Assembly (NCBI GenBank): GCA_016713865.1
Contig: JADJOG010000036.1
Location: 1-30,117, forward strand
Length of the DNA: 30,117 nt
Origin: Flavobacteriales bacterium
GTDB taxonomy: Bacteria; Bacteroidota; Bacteroidia; Flavobacteriales_F; PHOS-HE28
Direction: 5' to 3'
The first letter of the stretch is position 1, and every line of letters begins with the position of its first letter. Shown here piece after piece: positions 18,219 to 26,448 of this stretch. The notes below the pieces were generated by a model that was given only the letters and a program-made list of their open reading frames with translations, searched no databases and had not been told where the DNA came from. The position numbers were made by a program, and so were the translations under genes.

Positions 18219-19394
18219 TCACCGGAATTCCACGCGCCTATTGATCGCGCGATTCGCCTCGCTGTCGTTGCGTGCCAGCGGCTTGCCCTCGCCGTAGCCC
18301 TTCCAGGTGAGCCGTTCTTTCTCCACCTTCTTCTTCAGCAGGTAGTCGGCCACGGCTTTGGCGCGCGCATCGTTCAGGCGAAGGTTGTAATCGTCGCTGC
18401 CCTGATCGTCGGTGTGCCCTTCGATCTCCACGCGCATGAAGGGGAAGTCGGTCATCAGGTCGGCAAGCTTATCGAGTTCCTTCTCATAGCCGGGCAGGAA
18501 ATCGGCCTTGTCGAAGGCGAACTGCACGTTGTCCAACCTCACGCGCGTGCCCACTGCTGGCTCCACTTGGTGGATATCGACTGATGTGCTGCTCACGTGA
18601 TCGGCGACGACGGGTCTTGGCGGTGGTGGCGTGCTTTCATTTGGCTTCGGCGTGAGCGCGGTGCCAGGCGGGGCAATACGCACGTTCACGTCGTCGAGGA
18701 AGTAATAGGCGCCGCGCTCACCATCGGGCTGGCGCTCGTGGGCTGTGCTTTCGTCGCCATAGAAGTTGCCGATGATCAGGAAACGCTCCTCGCCGGTGGC
18801 ATCGAATACGCCGCGCACCTTGTGCCATGAGCCCTTCACCACCTTCTCCTCGTTCACTTGGGGCGTGATGTAGAGCGGCAAGCGGTCGCGCGTGCTCACG
18901 GGGGCTTCCACGAAGGCGATGCCGATGTTGTTGCTCGCTTCGTTGCTGCGCGCCGCACGCATCGTCCAGCATTCGGCGATGTAGCGCACGCCGGCTTGCA
19001 GCGGCTCTTTCAATTCGGCCTGCACGTACTCGTGCCAATAGGTCGGCGTGTTGCCTTTGCCGTAGATCTTGATGCCCACCATGCCGCTGCCGGTGCGCGT
19101 GCTCTGCTTGCCGTTGCTGTGCTTCTTCGGGTGCGCCCAGCATTCAGGATCGAGCGTGGTGCTGAAATGGTCGGGCGTGGTCTGCGTGGGCGAGTTCCAG
19201 CCGATCACCGCCGCGTTGAACTTGGCCGGGTCAGTGGTCCAGGCGCAATGCGTGCGCTCCACCTCCTCGAATCCGGGGTTGGGCACCAGGTTGGGCATGG
19301 TGTCGTTGGCCAGCACGCGCTCGAAGAGGTTCTGCGCGCGCGTTTCAGCGATGCACAGAATTGCCATTGCTGCGATCAAATGACGGTGAAGCAT
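18219..19394 (-). CDS. OmpA-family peptidoglycan-binding outer-membrane protein
   Basis: 391 residues with a signal peptide (LIAAMAILCIAETRA before QNLFERV). The central part (about 30-250) resembles a carbohydrate-binding/galactose-binding-like beta-sandwich (NLVPNPGFEEVE at its start, YYFLDDVNVRIAPPG at its end). A Pro/Thr-rich linker follows, then an OmpA C-terminal domain at about 285-391: VQFAFDKADFLPG, the EGHTDDQGSDDYNLRLND motif and ARAKAVADYLL, with the Asp and Arg that bind diaminopimelate-type peptidoglycan. It likely links the outer membrane to the cell wall. The start at 19394 is supported by TAGCTTCG ending 4 bases upstream. Confidence 0.9.
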   Translation of the reverse strand: MLHRHLIAAMAILCIAETRAQNLFERVLANDTMPNLVPNPGFEEVERTHCAWTTDPAKFNAAVIGWNSPTQTTPDHFSTTLDPECWAHPKKHSNGKQSTRTGSGMVGIKIYGKGNTPTYWHEYVQAELKEPLQAGVRYIAECWTMRAARSNEASNNIGIAFVEAPVSTRDRLPLYITPQVNEEKVVKGSWHKVRGVFDATGEERFLIIGNFYGDESTAHERQPDGERGAYYFLDDVNVRIAPPGTALTPKPNESTPPPPRPVVADHVSSTSVDIHQVEPAVGTRVRLDNVQFAFDKADFLPGYEKELDKLADLMTDFPFMRVEIEGHTDDQGSDDYNLRLNDARAKAVADYLLKKKVEKERLTWKGYGEGKPLARNDSEANRAINRRVEFR

Positions 19395-19398
19395 GGGG

Positions 19399-19406
19399 CG
19401 AAGCTA
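19399..19406 (-). promoter_or_regulatory. Putative -7 promoter element, OmpA-family gene
   Basis: TAGCTTCG on the minus strand, with 4 bases (CCCC) before the ATG at 19394, another leaderless-type arrangement. Confidence 0.55.
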
Positions 19407-19542
19407 CCGGACCACAGAGGCCGCCTTGGTTGCTTTGGGCGCACCGCTTTGAACGATTCGATGTGGAACGCAGCGCGCTGCTGCGCATCTTGCCCGCCGG
19501 GCAACGACGGCGAATCCGTCAGCGTCCACGGCCCTCAAGTCC

Positions 19543-20931
19543 ATGCGTAGGATCTCGGCTCTCATCTGGCAGGCGCTCAAAGGCGCTGAGGACTTGGACT
19601 TCACCTCCATGGGTGTTCGTCGCGCCATCGTGCTGCTGAGCGTGCCTATGGTGCTGGAGATGGCCGGCGAGGCGCTCTTCGCCGTTGTCGATGTGTTCTT
19701 CGTGAGCCGCTTGGGCGTTGGTGCTGTTGCCACCGTTGGTCTCACCGAGAGCGTGATGACATTGATCTACTCGCTGGCGTGGGGCATGGGCATGGGCATC
19801 ACGGCGGTGGTGGCGCGGCGCATCGGCGAGAGGGATCACGGCGGTGCATCGCGCGCGGCCATGCAGGGCGTGCTGCTTGCGCTCGCGCTGGGCGTGCTCA
19901 TCGCGCTTCCGGGCGTGCTTTACGCGCCGGGCATTTTGCGCATCATGGGCGCCGAAGCCTCGGTGGTGGAGCAGGGCAGCGCCTACACGGCCATCATGTT
20001 CGGCAGCAACGTGGTGATACTCCTGCTCTTCGGCATCAATGCCATCTTCCGCGGAGCGGGCAATGCGCTCATGGCCATGTCGTCCTTGTGGGTGGCCAAT
20101 ATCATCAACTGCATCCTCGATCCGCTGTTGATCTTCGGCGTAGGGCCGTTCCCGGAGATGGGCGTTACCGGCGCTGCGGTGGCAACAGCCATCGGCCGGG
20201 GCTGCGGCGTGCTCCTGCAGTTCTGGTACCTCTTCAGGCCCGACGGCAAGGTGAGCCTTCGCGGGGCTTCGTGGCGTTTGGATGCGGGTGTGATGGCCGG
20301 CATCGTGAAGGTGGCCGCCGGTGGCGTTGCGCAGTTCTGGATCGCGAGCGCGAGCTGGGTGTTCCTGGTGCGCATCGTGTCGGCATTCGGAAGTGAGGCG
20401 GTGGCCGGCTACACCGTGGCGGTGCGCGTGATCATCTTCTCGTTGCTTCCATCGTGGGGCATAGCCAATGCGGCCAGCACGCTCGTTGGTCAGAACCTCG
20501 GCGCAGGGCAGCCCGATCGCGCGGCGCGTTCAGCATGGCTCTGCGGGCATTACAACATGTTCTTCATGGTGCTCGTGGCCGTGCTCTTTTGGGCATTCGC
20601 GCCAGTGATCATCGGCTTCTTCACCGATGAGCCTACCGTGCTCGCGTACGGGATCGATGCGCTGCGCATCGTGTGCCTCGGCTATTTCTTCTACGGCTAC
20701 GGCATGGTGCTCGCGCAAGCGTTCAACGGCGCTGGCGATACGCTCACGCCCACCTGGATGAATGTGATCTGCTTCTGGTTGATCGAGATCCCGCTCGCCT
20801 GGTTCCTGTCGCGGATGCTCGGCTGGGGGCCCGATGGCGTATTCGCCTCCATCGCCATCAGCGAGAGCATGCTGGCCCTGCTGAGTGGCTACCTCTTCAA
20901 GCTCGGGCGGTGGAAGGCGGTGAAGGTGTAG
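19543..20931 (+). CDS. MATE-family efflux transporter
   Basis: 462 residues with about 12 predicted membrane spans in two pseudo-symmetric halves. MATE proteins export cationic drugs and other compounds in exchange for Na+ or H+. Family features include VPMVLEMAGEALFAVVDVFFV at the first span, FRGAGNALMAM in the first half and AQAFNGAGDTLTPTWMN in the second. The start at 19543 (MRRISALIWQ) is the first ATG that keeps the usual short cytoplasmic N-terminus. The 148 bases upstream contain no clear TAC[A/C]TTCG element. It converges on the deiodinase-like gene with a 12-base gap. Substrate cannot be inferred. Confidence 0.95.
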   Translation: MRRISALIWQALKGAEDLDFTSMGVRRAIVLLSVPMVLEMAGEALFAVVDVFFVSRLGVGAVATVGLTESVMTLIYSLAWGMGMGITAVVARRIGERDHGGASRAAMQGVLLALALGVLIALPGVLYAPGILRIMGAEASVVEQGSAYTAIMFGSNVVILLLFGINAIFRGAGNALMAMSSLWVANIINCILDPLLIFGVGPFPEMGVTGAAVATAIGRGCGVLLQFWYLFRPDGKVSLRGASWRLDAGVMAGIVKVAAGGVAQFWIASASWVFLVRIVSAFGSEAVAGYTVAVRVIIFSLLPSWGIANAASTLVGQNLGAGQPDRAARSAWLCGHYNMFFMVLVAVLFWAFAPVIIGFFTDEPTVLAYGIDALRIVCLGYFFYGYGMVLAQAFNGAGDTLTPTWMNVICFWLIEIPLAWFLSRMLGWGPDGVFASIAISESMLALLSGYLFKLGRWKAVKV

Positions 20932-20934
20932 CGT

Positions 20935-20955
20935 GAGGCGAGGCTACTTCGCCTC
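20935..20955. terminator. Weak bidirectional hairpin between convergent genes
   Basis: Inverted repeat GAGGCGA/TCGCCTC (20935-20941 and 20949-20955) lies across the 3' ends of the MATE and deiodinase-like genes. There is no T-run on either side, so termination is only a possibility. Confidence 0.3.
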
Positions 20956-21708
20956 GAAGTCCTTCGGCTTGCCGGCCTTGTACCACTTCAGCAGGGTATC
21001 GATCATGTGCTCCATCTTCCGCGCATCGGCCCATGTGGCGCGGAATACCAGATTGCCATCCTGATCAACCAGGCAGGCGCCATTGGGCACGCGACCATAC
21101 GCGGTGTACGTATCGTCATTCAGGCCGTCGATCAGCACGGGAATGGTGCCCAGTTGAGCGAATTCCTTCGCGTAAGCGGCTTTCTCGTATTCGCTCTTGG
21201 GCAAGGGGTAAAGCTTGAACTTCTTGCGATCGCCGGGATGCAGCTCGCGGCCATAGATGCAGAAGATCTGTACATCAGTCTCCTTCGCGTACTTCTTCGC
21301 CAAACTGGTCCAGCGCTCCATCTGCATGCGGGCCGGCGGATTGCTGATGCTGCCGAACATGAAGGCCCGGATCTTCCCGTGATTCTCCTTCAGGCTGTAA
21401 CGGCCCTCTTGGTGCGCGATGGGCAGGTCGAAATCGTGCGTGCGCGGCTCCATGCCGTATCCCTCGCTATAGGCCCGCAGCTCGCGGATGGTCTGCCGCA
21501 TGAGCTTGTCGAAGTTCATGCGCCAGATGCCCACCTGCTTGCGCATGGCTTTGATCTCGGTGGTGCTCTATGCGTTCAGGTAGTAGTCCAGGTCGTCGTG
21601 GAAGATGAGCGCGCTATCCGTGGCATACCAGCGCGGATCCCAGTTGTTGAGCTGGGCGCTGGCTTGCGTGGCAAGGCCGATCAGAAGTGCAGCAAGAACC
21701 TGTCGCAT
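20944..21708 (-). CDS. Deiodinase-like thioredoxin-fold protein, interrupted by an in-frame TAG
   Basis: The first part (21568-21708, 46 codons) encodes a signal peptide (MRQVLAALLIGLATQASAQ) and the start of a secreted protein. An in-frame TAG at 21568-21570 is followed in the same frame by STTEIKAMRKQ and a 200-residue part (20944-21546). That part resembles the iodothyronine deiodinase family: FGSISNPP aligns with the FGSCTUPPF active site, IFCIYGRELHPGD with the IYIEEAH region, and IPVLIDGLND with PVVVDTM. The selenocysteine/cysteine position is Asn (codon 21340-21342), so normal redox chemistry is not expected. I infer one 254-codon gene with a nonsense change or base-call error; two separate genes are less likely because only the first piece has a signal peptide and promoter. 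Confidence 0.65.
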
Positions 21709-21713
21709 CGCGG

Positions 21714-21721
21714 CGAAGGTA
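21714..21721 (-). promoter_or_regulatory. Putative -7 promoter element, deiodinase-like gene
   Basis: TACCTTCG on the minus strand, 5 bases before the ATG at 21708. It lies just past the stop of the gene at 21732, so the deiodinase-like gene can be transcribed separately from the upstream operon. Confidence 0.6.
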
Positions 21722-21731
21722 GCCGGACGCA

Positions 21732-22121
21732 TCAGCCGAGGAACACGACCTCCACCCATTCATCCGGCAGCAAACGGAGTTCGCGAAGACGTAATTCCAC
21801 GCTCCAGGATACCACCGGCGCTCCGGCACGCAGCTCCAGCGGCTTGTACGGCCATCTGGTGATCTTGCTGAAGACCGGTTCGGGCCAGCTGCTGTTGTAG
21901 AGCAGCGCGAAGCGCATGGGCTGGTGGTCGATGGCGAGCGTGCGGCCGTCGGGGCCGTTCGCCACGGTGGTCACAACGAGCGCGGCGCGGTACAGCCGCT
22001 GCTGCCAGCCCGCATGCGGCGTGCGGAAGAGCGCCATGCGGAACTCGAGCCGGGGCATGGTGCCTCCATGGAATACCGCCATGGGCTGCTCGGCGGTGAT
22101 GCGCACATGCTGAAGGGCCAT
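21732..22121 (-). CDS. Hypothetical protein
   Basis: 129 residues, no family recognised. It starts MALQHVRITAEQPMAVFHGG and looks like a small beta-rich protein (RLEFRMALF, YRAALVVTTV, ALLYNSSWPEPVF, SWSVELRLRELRLLPDEW). No signal peptide or membrane span is evident, so it is probably cytoplasmic. It begins 24 bases after the HhH/barrel gene on the same strand and has G/C-biased third codon positions like its neighbours, which supports it being real. It is probably the last gene of that operon. Confidence 0.65.
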   Translation of the reverse strand: MALQHVRITAEQPMAVFHGGTMPRLEFRMALFRTPHAGWQQRLYRAALVVTTVANGPDGRTLAIDHQPMRFALLYNSSWPEPVFSKITRWPYKPLELRAGAPVVSWSVELRLRELRLLPDEWVEVVFLG

Positions 22122-22145
22122 CTCGGCGGGCGCGTTGCTGGGCGG

Positions 22146-24336
22146 TCAGAACATCACGCGCACTTGCGCCTTCAGGTCGCTGCGCACATTGCCAGCGATC
22201 TCCTGCAAGCCGCTGCTGATCACCGTTTGATCGCGGAAGATCCATGCGCCGTAGCGCACCCAGACATCCACGCGGCGCAGGGGGGTTATGCGTGCCATGC
22301 CGTACCAGCGCACACCACGACCGTAGTAGGCGGGGATCGAGAAGAGCCCGATCAAATCGTTCTCGAAGGCATAAACGCGCGCATCGTAGCTGCTGGTCTC
22401 GAAGAGGGCGAAGCGCGCAGTGAGCTCCACCGGGCTGCGCAAGGGCCGGTGCACCACATCCTGATAGAGCAGGAAGCCATGCTGCAGGGGCAGCGATCCG
22501 CGCTGGAAGTCGATGGTCTCGATGCGCGTGCGCAGGCTCACCGATTCGCTCACCTTATAGCTCGCGTTCACGCGGTAATTGGTCTGTTCCACGCGTACGA
22601 GCGGGTCAATGCCGCTCACATCGAAGCCGGTGTCGCGCGCACGGTCCTGCTTGCGCACACGGGCATACAGCTCAACCCGCTTGCTCGGTCGCCAATTGGC
22701 CTGCACCAGCCAATCGTGTCCGCTGCTGGGGCCATCGGTGAGGTAGCGCAGCCACGGGAAGCGGAACTGATCGAAATAGGCATTCACCTGCCATTTGCGG
22801 TTGGGCCGCACTTCAATGCCAGTGTACAGCCCGCGCTCGTTCCATGGGTTAGTGCCTCCGGCGAATGCAACGCTGTACAATCCGTGGTAAGCGCGACCGT
22901 AGTCGCGGAAGAGCATGCTCAGGCTCACCTTGCGGTCGAGCGCGATCAGCACCCCGGTATTCATGGCCACGCTTTCCATGCCGCCGCGCGATTGCGCGTT
23001 CTGGCTCTTGGCCGCTTCGCCGAACCAGGTGAGGTTGCGCCATAGCACGTTCCAATCGATGCCCATGGTGGTGTTCTCCTTGCCTTGGAAATCGAATTGG
23101 TTGTACGGTTGCGCGTTCCGTGTGAGCACGGCATCGTATTCAACACGGGTGCCCGTGGCGCCTATGCTCCAGTTCTTCGCGCGGTAGCGCAAGTGGCCGC
23201 CAGCGATCTGCTCGCCTATCGCATCCTTCTTCCCCAGTTCATTCTCGGTGCGATGGAACCCGTCCTCGATGAAGCTGCTGAAGACGACCTCTTGTATGTT
23301 GGTGTCCAACGTATCGTTGCCCGTTGGCTGCGCGCTCACGTTGGCATCGAGCCGCTTCTTCGATCCGAATACCGTGAGGTCCCAGCGCTTGCCCAACCCG
23401 AAGGTGGCCGCCGCGCCCCGCAGGAACAGGTTCTCATTCACGCTGGTGTAGGGCAAGAGGCCCACGGCGTTGCGCTTCACATTCATGGTGAAGCTGCTCT
23501 TGGCCGCGAATCCCAGGCCGCTCCAGAACGTGAGGCCCTGCCCGAATTGCGCGCTGTAGTCGCCGATGGCCATTGCTTTCAAGGGCCCCACGTTGCGCAG
23601 GAAGAGGTGCGCGCTGAAGAAGTCGAAGTTCTTCTGCGAGCCCCTGAAGAATTCCTCGCCCTCGTCCTTCTCCGTGGTGAAGCCCACGCTGATGTTCTGC
23701 CGGTAGCGGAAGCGGTAGCGCGAATAGATGCGGTATGGGCTGCCGAGGTAGACCTTGCTGTTGGCGCGCAGCGAATCGCGCACGCCGGCCGCATCGAAAT
23801 CAGGCAGCGCATCGCCGTTGGAGTAGGCGAAGTCCTTGTCGAAGAAATTGCGGCGATCCATGAATCCGCGCCGCGATTCGATGTTCATGGTGCTGCGCAG
23901 CATGAATTCGTGGCCGCCCTGCTTCAGGATCTCCTTCAGCGAAGGCGCGTGTTGCCAGCGCGTTCTCGCGAACGGTGATGAAGGGCCGTACCAGATTGAT
24001 GGTGGTTGCATCCCAGCTGTTGATCGCTTGCAGCTCGTATAGGCTGAGCAGCTTCCCGTTGCGACGGATGTGCTGGAGCAAGGCGCTCACTTGAACATCG
24101 GTGAGCAGCAGCAGGGCGTTCAGGTCCTCGGCCGTGGCGTTGTTCAGGTCAATGGGGTCGGTGTAGCGATCGGTGAGCAGCTCGAAGAGATTGGTGAGGT
24201 CCACCTCGGCATCGCCGCCCAATTGCTCGGCCGCGGCTTCGATGCGCTGCTCGATCACATCGCGGGGCACGCGATCAACCTGCGCCCAGGCCACGCCACC
24301 GGCGAGCATCGCTGCTGCTGCCGCGAACGCTTTCAC
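22146..24336 (-). CDS. Helix-hairpin-helix plus outer-membrane beta-barrel protein (frameshift)
   Basis: About 729 residues after repair. A signal peptide (MKAFAAAAAMLAGGVAWA) precedes a ComEA-like helix-hairpin-helix region at about 61-121 (DLNNATAEDLNALLLLTD, LYELQAINSWDATTINLVRPFI). The remaining ~600 residues are alternating aromatic beta strands typical of an outer-membrane barrel (YRIYSRYRFRYRQNISVGF, MAIGDYSAQFGQGLTFWSG, terminal LKAQVRVMF). The HhH suggests DNA or protein contact in the periplasm; the function is not established. The frame breaks at about 23945-23975, where one extra base (or two missing) separates FITVRENALATR from PSLKEILKQGGHEF. The GTG start at 24336 overlaps the preceding PorV-like stop (GTGA), so translation is coupled. 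Confidence 0.8.
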
Positions 24337-25162
24337 TTGAAACGGTAGTTCAGGTTGATCATGGGCGTGGGGCCGAGCTGCGCGCGAATTGCCACCGCCA
24401 GATCGATCTCGAGCCGTTCGGTTCGGAAGCCCGCGCCGAAATGACCGCTCACCGGATTGGTGCTGATGCCTGTGCGCAGGTACAGCGCTTTGCTGGGCGC
24501 GTATTCGGCACCGAAGCGGAAGCGCTCGCGCCTGTCGATGTCCTTTCCACGTCGCCGGTGAGCGTGAGCTTGCTGCTTACCAGCCAGCCGAGGCCCGCGC
24601 GCAGCACGGTGGGCACGCGCTCATCAAGCGTCACTTGGCTCTCTGTGCTCGCGTTCAGTTTGGCTTGCGTGGGGTTGTACACATGCGCGGCGATCCAGAT
24701 CTCATCGGTCAAACGCGCTTGCATGCCCAGCTCAGCGGCCCATGTGCTGGTGCTGCCATAATTCTCGCCGATGCGCACGCCGAGGTAGTTCACTTGCACG
24801 CCAGCGCGGAACCCATCGCCGAAACGCATGGCATAACCGAGGCTGGCGCGCGTCTCGTTGTAGAGCGAATAGCCGAAGCCGTCCATGCCGATGCCGAAGG
24901 ATCCCTTGCCCGCAGGCAGCACCACGGCCAAGCCTTGATGCGCGAGATCCTCGCTGAGGAAGTGGCGTTGATAGAAAAGGCCCGCCATCGGCTTGTCGAT
25001 GCCAGCGACGCCAGCGGGATTAGCGCGCACGCTCCAGAGGTCGATGAGCGTGAGGCCGCTGCCACCCATGCCCGCGTATCGGGCGCCAATGGTATGCAAG
25101 TCGCCGCCGGCGAGGGTGCGACCCGTGGTGGTTAGAGCAAGAATGAGCAATGCTATGCGCAT
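24333..25162 (-). CDS. PorV/PorQ-like outer-membrane barrel protein (frameshift)
   Basis: 276 residues after repair. A signal peptide (MRIALLILALTTTGRTLA) is followed by the family-type start GARYAGMGGSGLTLIDLWSVRANPAGVAG, read in two parts, and a series of beta strands ending NLNYRFK. The frame breaks in the T-run at 24544-24546: one more base joins LTGDVEK to DIDRRERFRFGAEYAP and reaches the stop at 24333. Without it the frame runs to 24449. The start is 5 bases after a TACATTCG element. It is translationally coupled to the HhH/barrel gene. A partner role for that protein is inferred from this coupling; the family's own function here is unknown. Confidence 0.78.
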
Positions 25163-25167
25163 GGCGC

Positions 25168-25175
25168 CGAATGTA
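25168..25175 (-). promoter_or_regulatory. Putative -7 promoter element, PorV-like/HhH operon
   Basis: TACATTCG on the minus strand, 5 bases before the ATG at 25162. Paired with the divergent element at 25225 for hpt. Confidence 0.6.
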
Positions 25176-25224
25176 GCCGAAGCCAGTTAAGTCCGGATGC
25201 CGTGGCCCCCCGCACCCCGAATCC

Positions 25225-25232
25225 TACCTTCG
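25225..25232 (+). promoter_or_regulatory. Putative -7 promoter element of hpt
   Basis: TACCTTCG with 6 bases (CCGCCC) before the ATG at 25239. It would drive the hpt-adk-obgE-PAP2-crcB unit. Confidence 0.6.
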
Positions 25233-25238
25233 CCGCCC

Positions 25239-25778
25239 ATGAACAGGGTGCGCCTGCACGACAAGGAATTCGAGCCGTACATCTCCGAGCGCGATGTGGC
25301 TAGTGCTATCGACAAGGTGGCTGCCCGGCTCAACACCGACTACGCGGGCAAGCGCCCCTTGCTCATCGGCGTGCTCAACGGCGCCTTCTTCTTCGCCGCC
25401 GAACTGGTGAAGCGCCTCACCATCGAGTGCGAGGTCAGCTTCGTGAAGGTGGCCAGCTATCACGGCACGCGCAGCACGGGCAAGGTGAGCGAACTCATCG
25501 GCCTCAGCGAGCGCATCGAGGGCCGCCATGTGGTGGTGCTCGAGGATATCGTGGATACCGGCAGCACCGTTCGCCACATCCTCGATTCGCTAAACGACCA
25601 CCATCCTGCCAGCGTGCGCATTGCCGCGCTGCTCTTCAAGCCCGAGGCTTACAAGCAGGACATCCCGATCGACTACGTGGCGCAGGAGATCCCCAACGCC
25701 TTCGTGGTGGGCAGCGGACTCGACCACGACGGCCTCGGCAGGAACCTGCCGGGCATATACACCATCACCGAATCCTGA
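25239..25778 (+). CDS. hpt: Hypoxanthine phosphoribosyltransferase
   Basis: 179 residues. The enzyme transfers phosphoribose from PRPP to hypoxanthine/guanine in purine salvage. The PRPP-binding loop VVVLEDIVDTGST is at residues 98-110, the flexible-loop region YHGTRSTGK at about 74-82, and the base-binding KPEAYKQDIPIDYVAQEIPN toward the end. The length and the terminal GIYTI are typical. Cytoplasmic. It is the first gene of a run with adk (23-base gap) and obgE, an order found widely in Bacteroidota. Confidence 0.95.
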   Translation: MNRVRLHDKEFEPYISERDVASAIDKVAARLNTDYAGKRPLLIGVLNGAFFFAAELVKRLTIECEVSFVKVASYHGTRSTGKVSELIGLSERIEGRHVVVLEDIVDTGSTVRHILDSLNDHHPASVRIAALLFKPEAYKQDIPIDYVAQEIPNAFVVGSGLDHDGLGRNLPGIYTITES

Positions 25779-25801
25779 GCGTTCGGCTCCAAATCACCAG
25801 C

Positions 25802-26375
25802 ATGTCAAAGTTGAACCTCGTCCTCTTCGGCCCCCCGGGCGCCGGCAAGGGCACGCAGAGCGAATTCCTGATCAAGCAGTACAACCTCGTCCACCTCAGC
25901 ACCGGCGATCTGCTGCGTGCCGAGATCAAGGCCGAAACAGAACTTGGCCTTCAAGCCAAAGGACTGATGGACGCCGGTGAGCTCGTGGCCGATGAGATTG
26001 TCGTGGGCATGATCCGCAACAAGATGGAAGCGAACCTCGCGGCCAAAGGCTTCATCTTCGATGGCTTCCCGCGCACCAAGGCACAGGCCGAGGCGCTCGA
26101 TGCCATGCTCAATGTGAAGGAGGAGCCTATCACCGCCATGCTCGCGCTCGAAGTGCCCGAAGAGGAACTCGTGAAGCGCCTGCTCTCACGCGGCGCCACC
26201 AGCGGTCGCGCCGACGATAGCAATGAAGCAGTGATCCGCAACCGCATCCGCGAGTACGAGAACAAGACCGCACCGCTGAAGGATTACTACACCGCTCAGG
26301 GCAAGTACAAAGCGCATCAACGGGGTGGGTTCCATCGAGGACATCACCGGACGATTGGTGAAGGCAATCGGATGA
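25802..26375 (+). CDS. adk: Adenylate kinase (one-base frameshift near the C-terminus)
   Basis: 190 residues after repair, the short-LID form. Adenylate kinase interconverts ATP, ADP and AMP. The P-loop GPPGAGKGT is at residues 10-18, with STGDLLRAE for the NMP site, DGFPRTKAQA, and RGATSGRADDSNEAVIRNR for the short LID region. The frame breaks at 26312-26315: dropping one base gives YKAINGVGSIEDITGRLVKAIG and a TGA at 26373. As printed, the C-terminal ~20 residues would be replaced and the stop displaced. The enzyme is essential in most bacteria, so I suspect an assembly error. It lies 23 bases after hpt. Confidence 0.93.
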
Positions 26376-26376
26376 A

Positions 26377-26448
26377 CATGTGCGCATGTGTTCATGTGCG
26401 CCGCTGCGCATGACCGCATGATCACATGAACACATGACCACATGAACT
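26377..26448. repeat. Octamer CATGNNNN array spanning the adk-obgE junction
   Basis: Nine consecutive octamers, eight of which begin CATG (for example CATGTGCG, CATGTGTT, CATGACCG, CATGAACA), run from two bases after the adk stop into the obgE start codon at 26442. The fourth unit is CCGCTGCG. Within it, a perfect 14-bp inverted repeat (26385-26398 and 26423-26436, 24-base loop) can form a hairpin. The in-frame upstream ATGs at 26394 and 26418 meet TGA at 26427, so obgE cannot start earlier. Confidence 0.85.

Noticed and set aside
21568..21570. TAG as a recoded codon (selenocysteine or pyrrolysine)
   Set aside because: Selenocysteine uses UGA, not UAG, and nothing in the window suggests pyrrolysine; the active-site codon itself is AAT.
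26377..26448. CRISPR array
   Set aside because: The repeat unit is only 8 bases with no spacers and no cas genes nearby.
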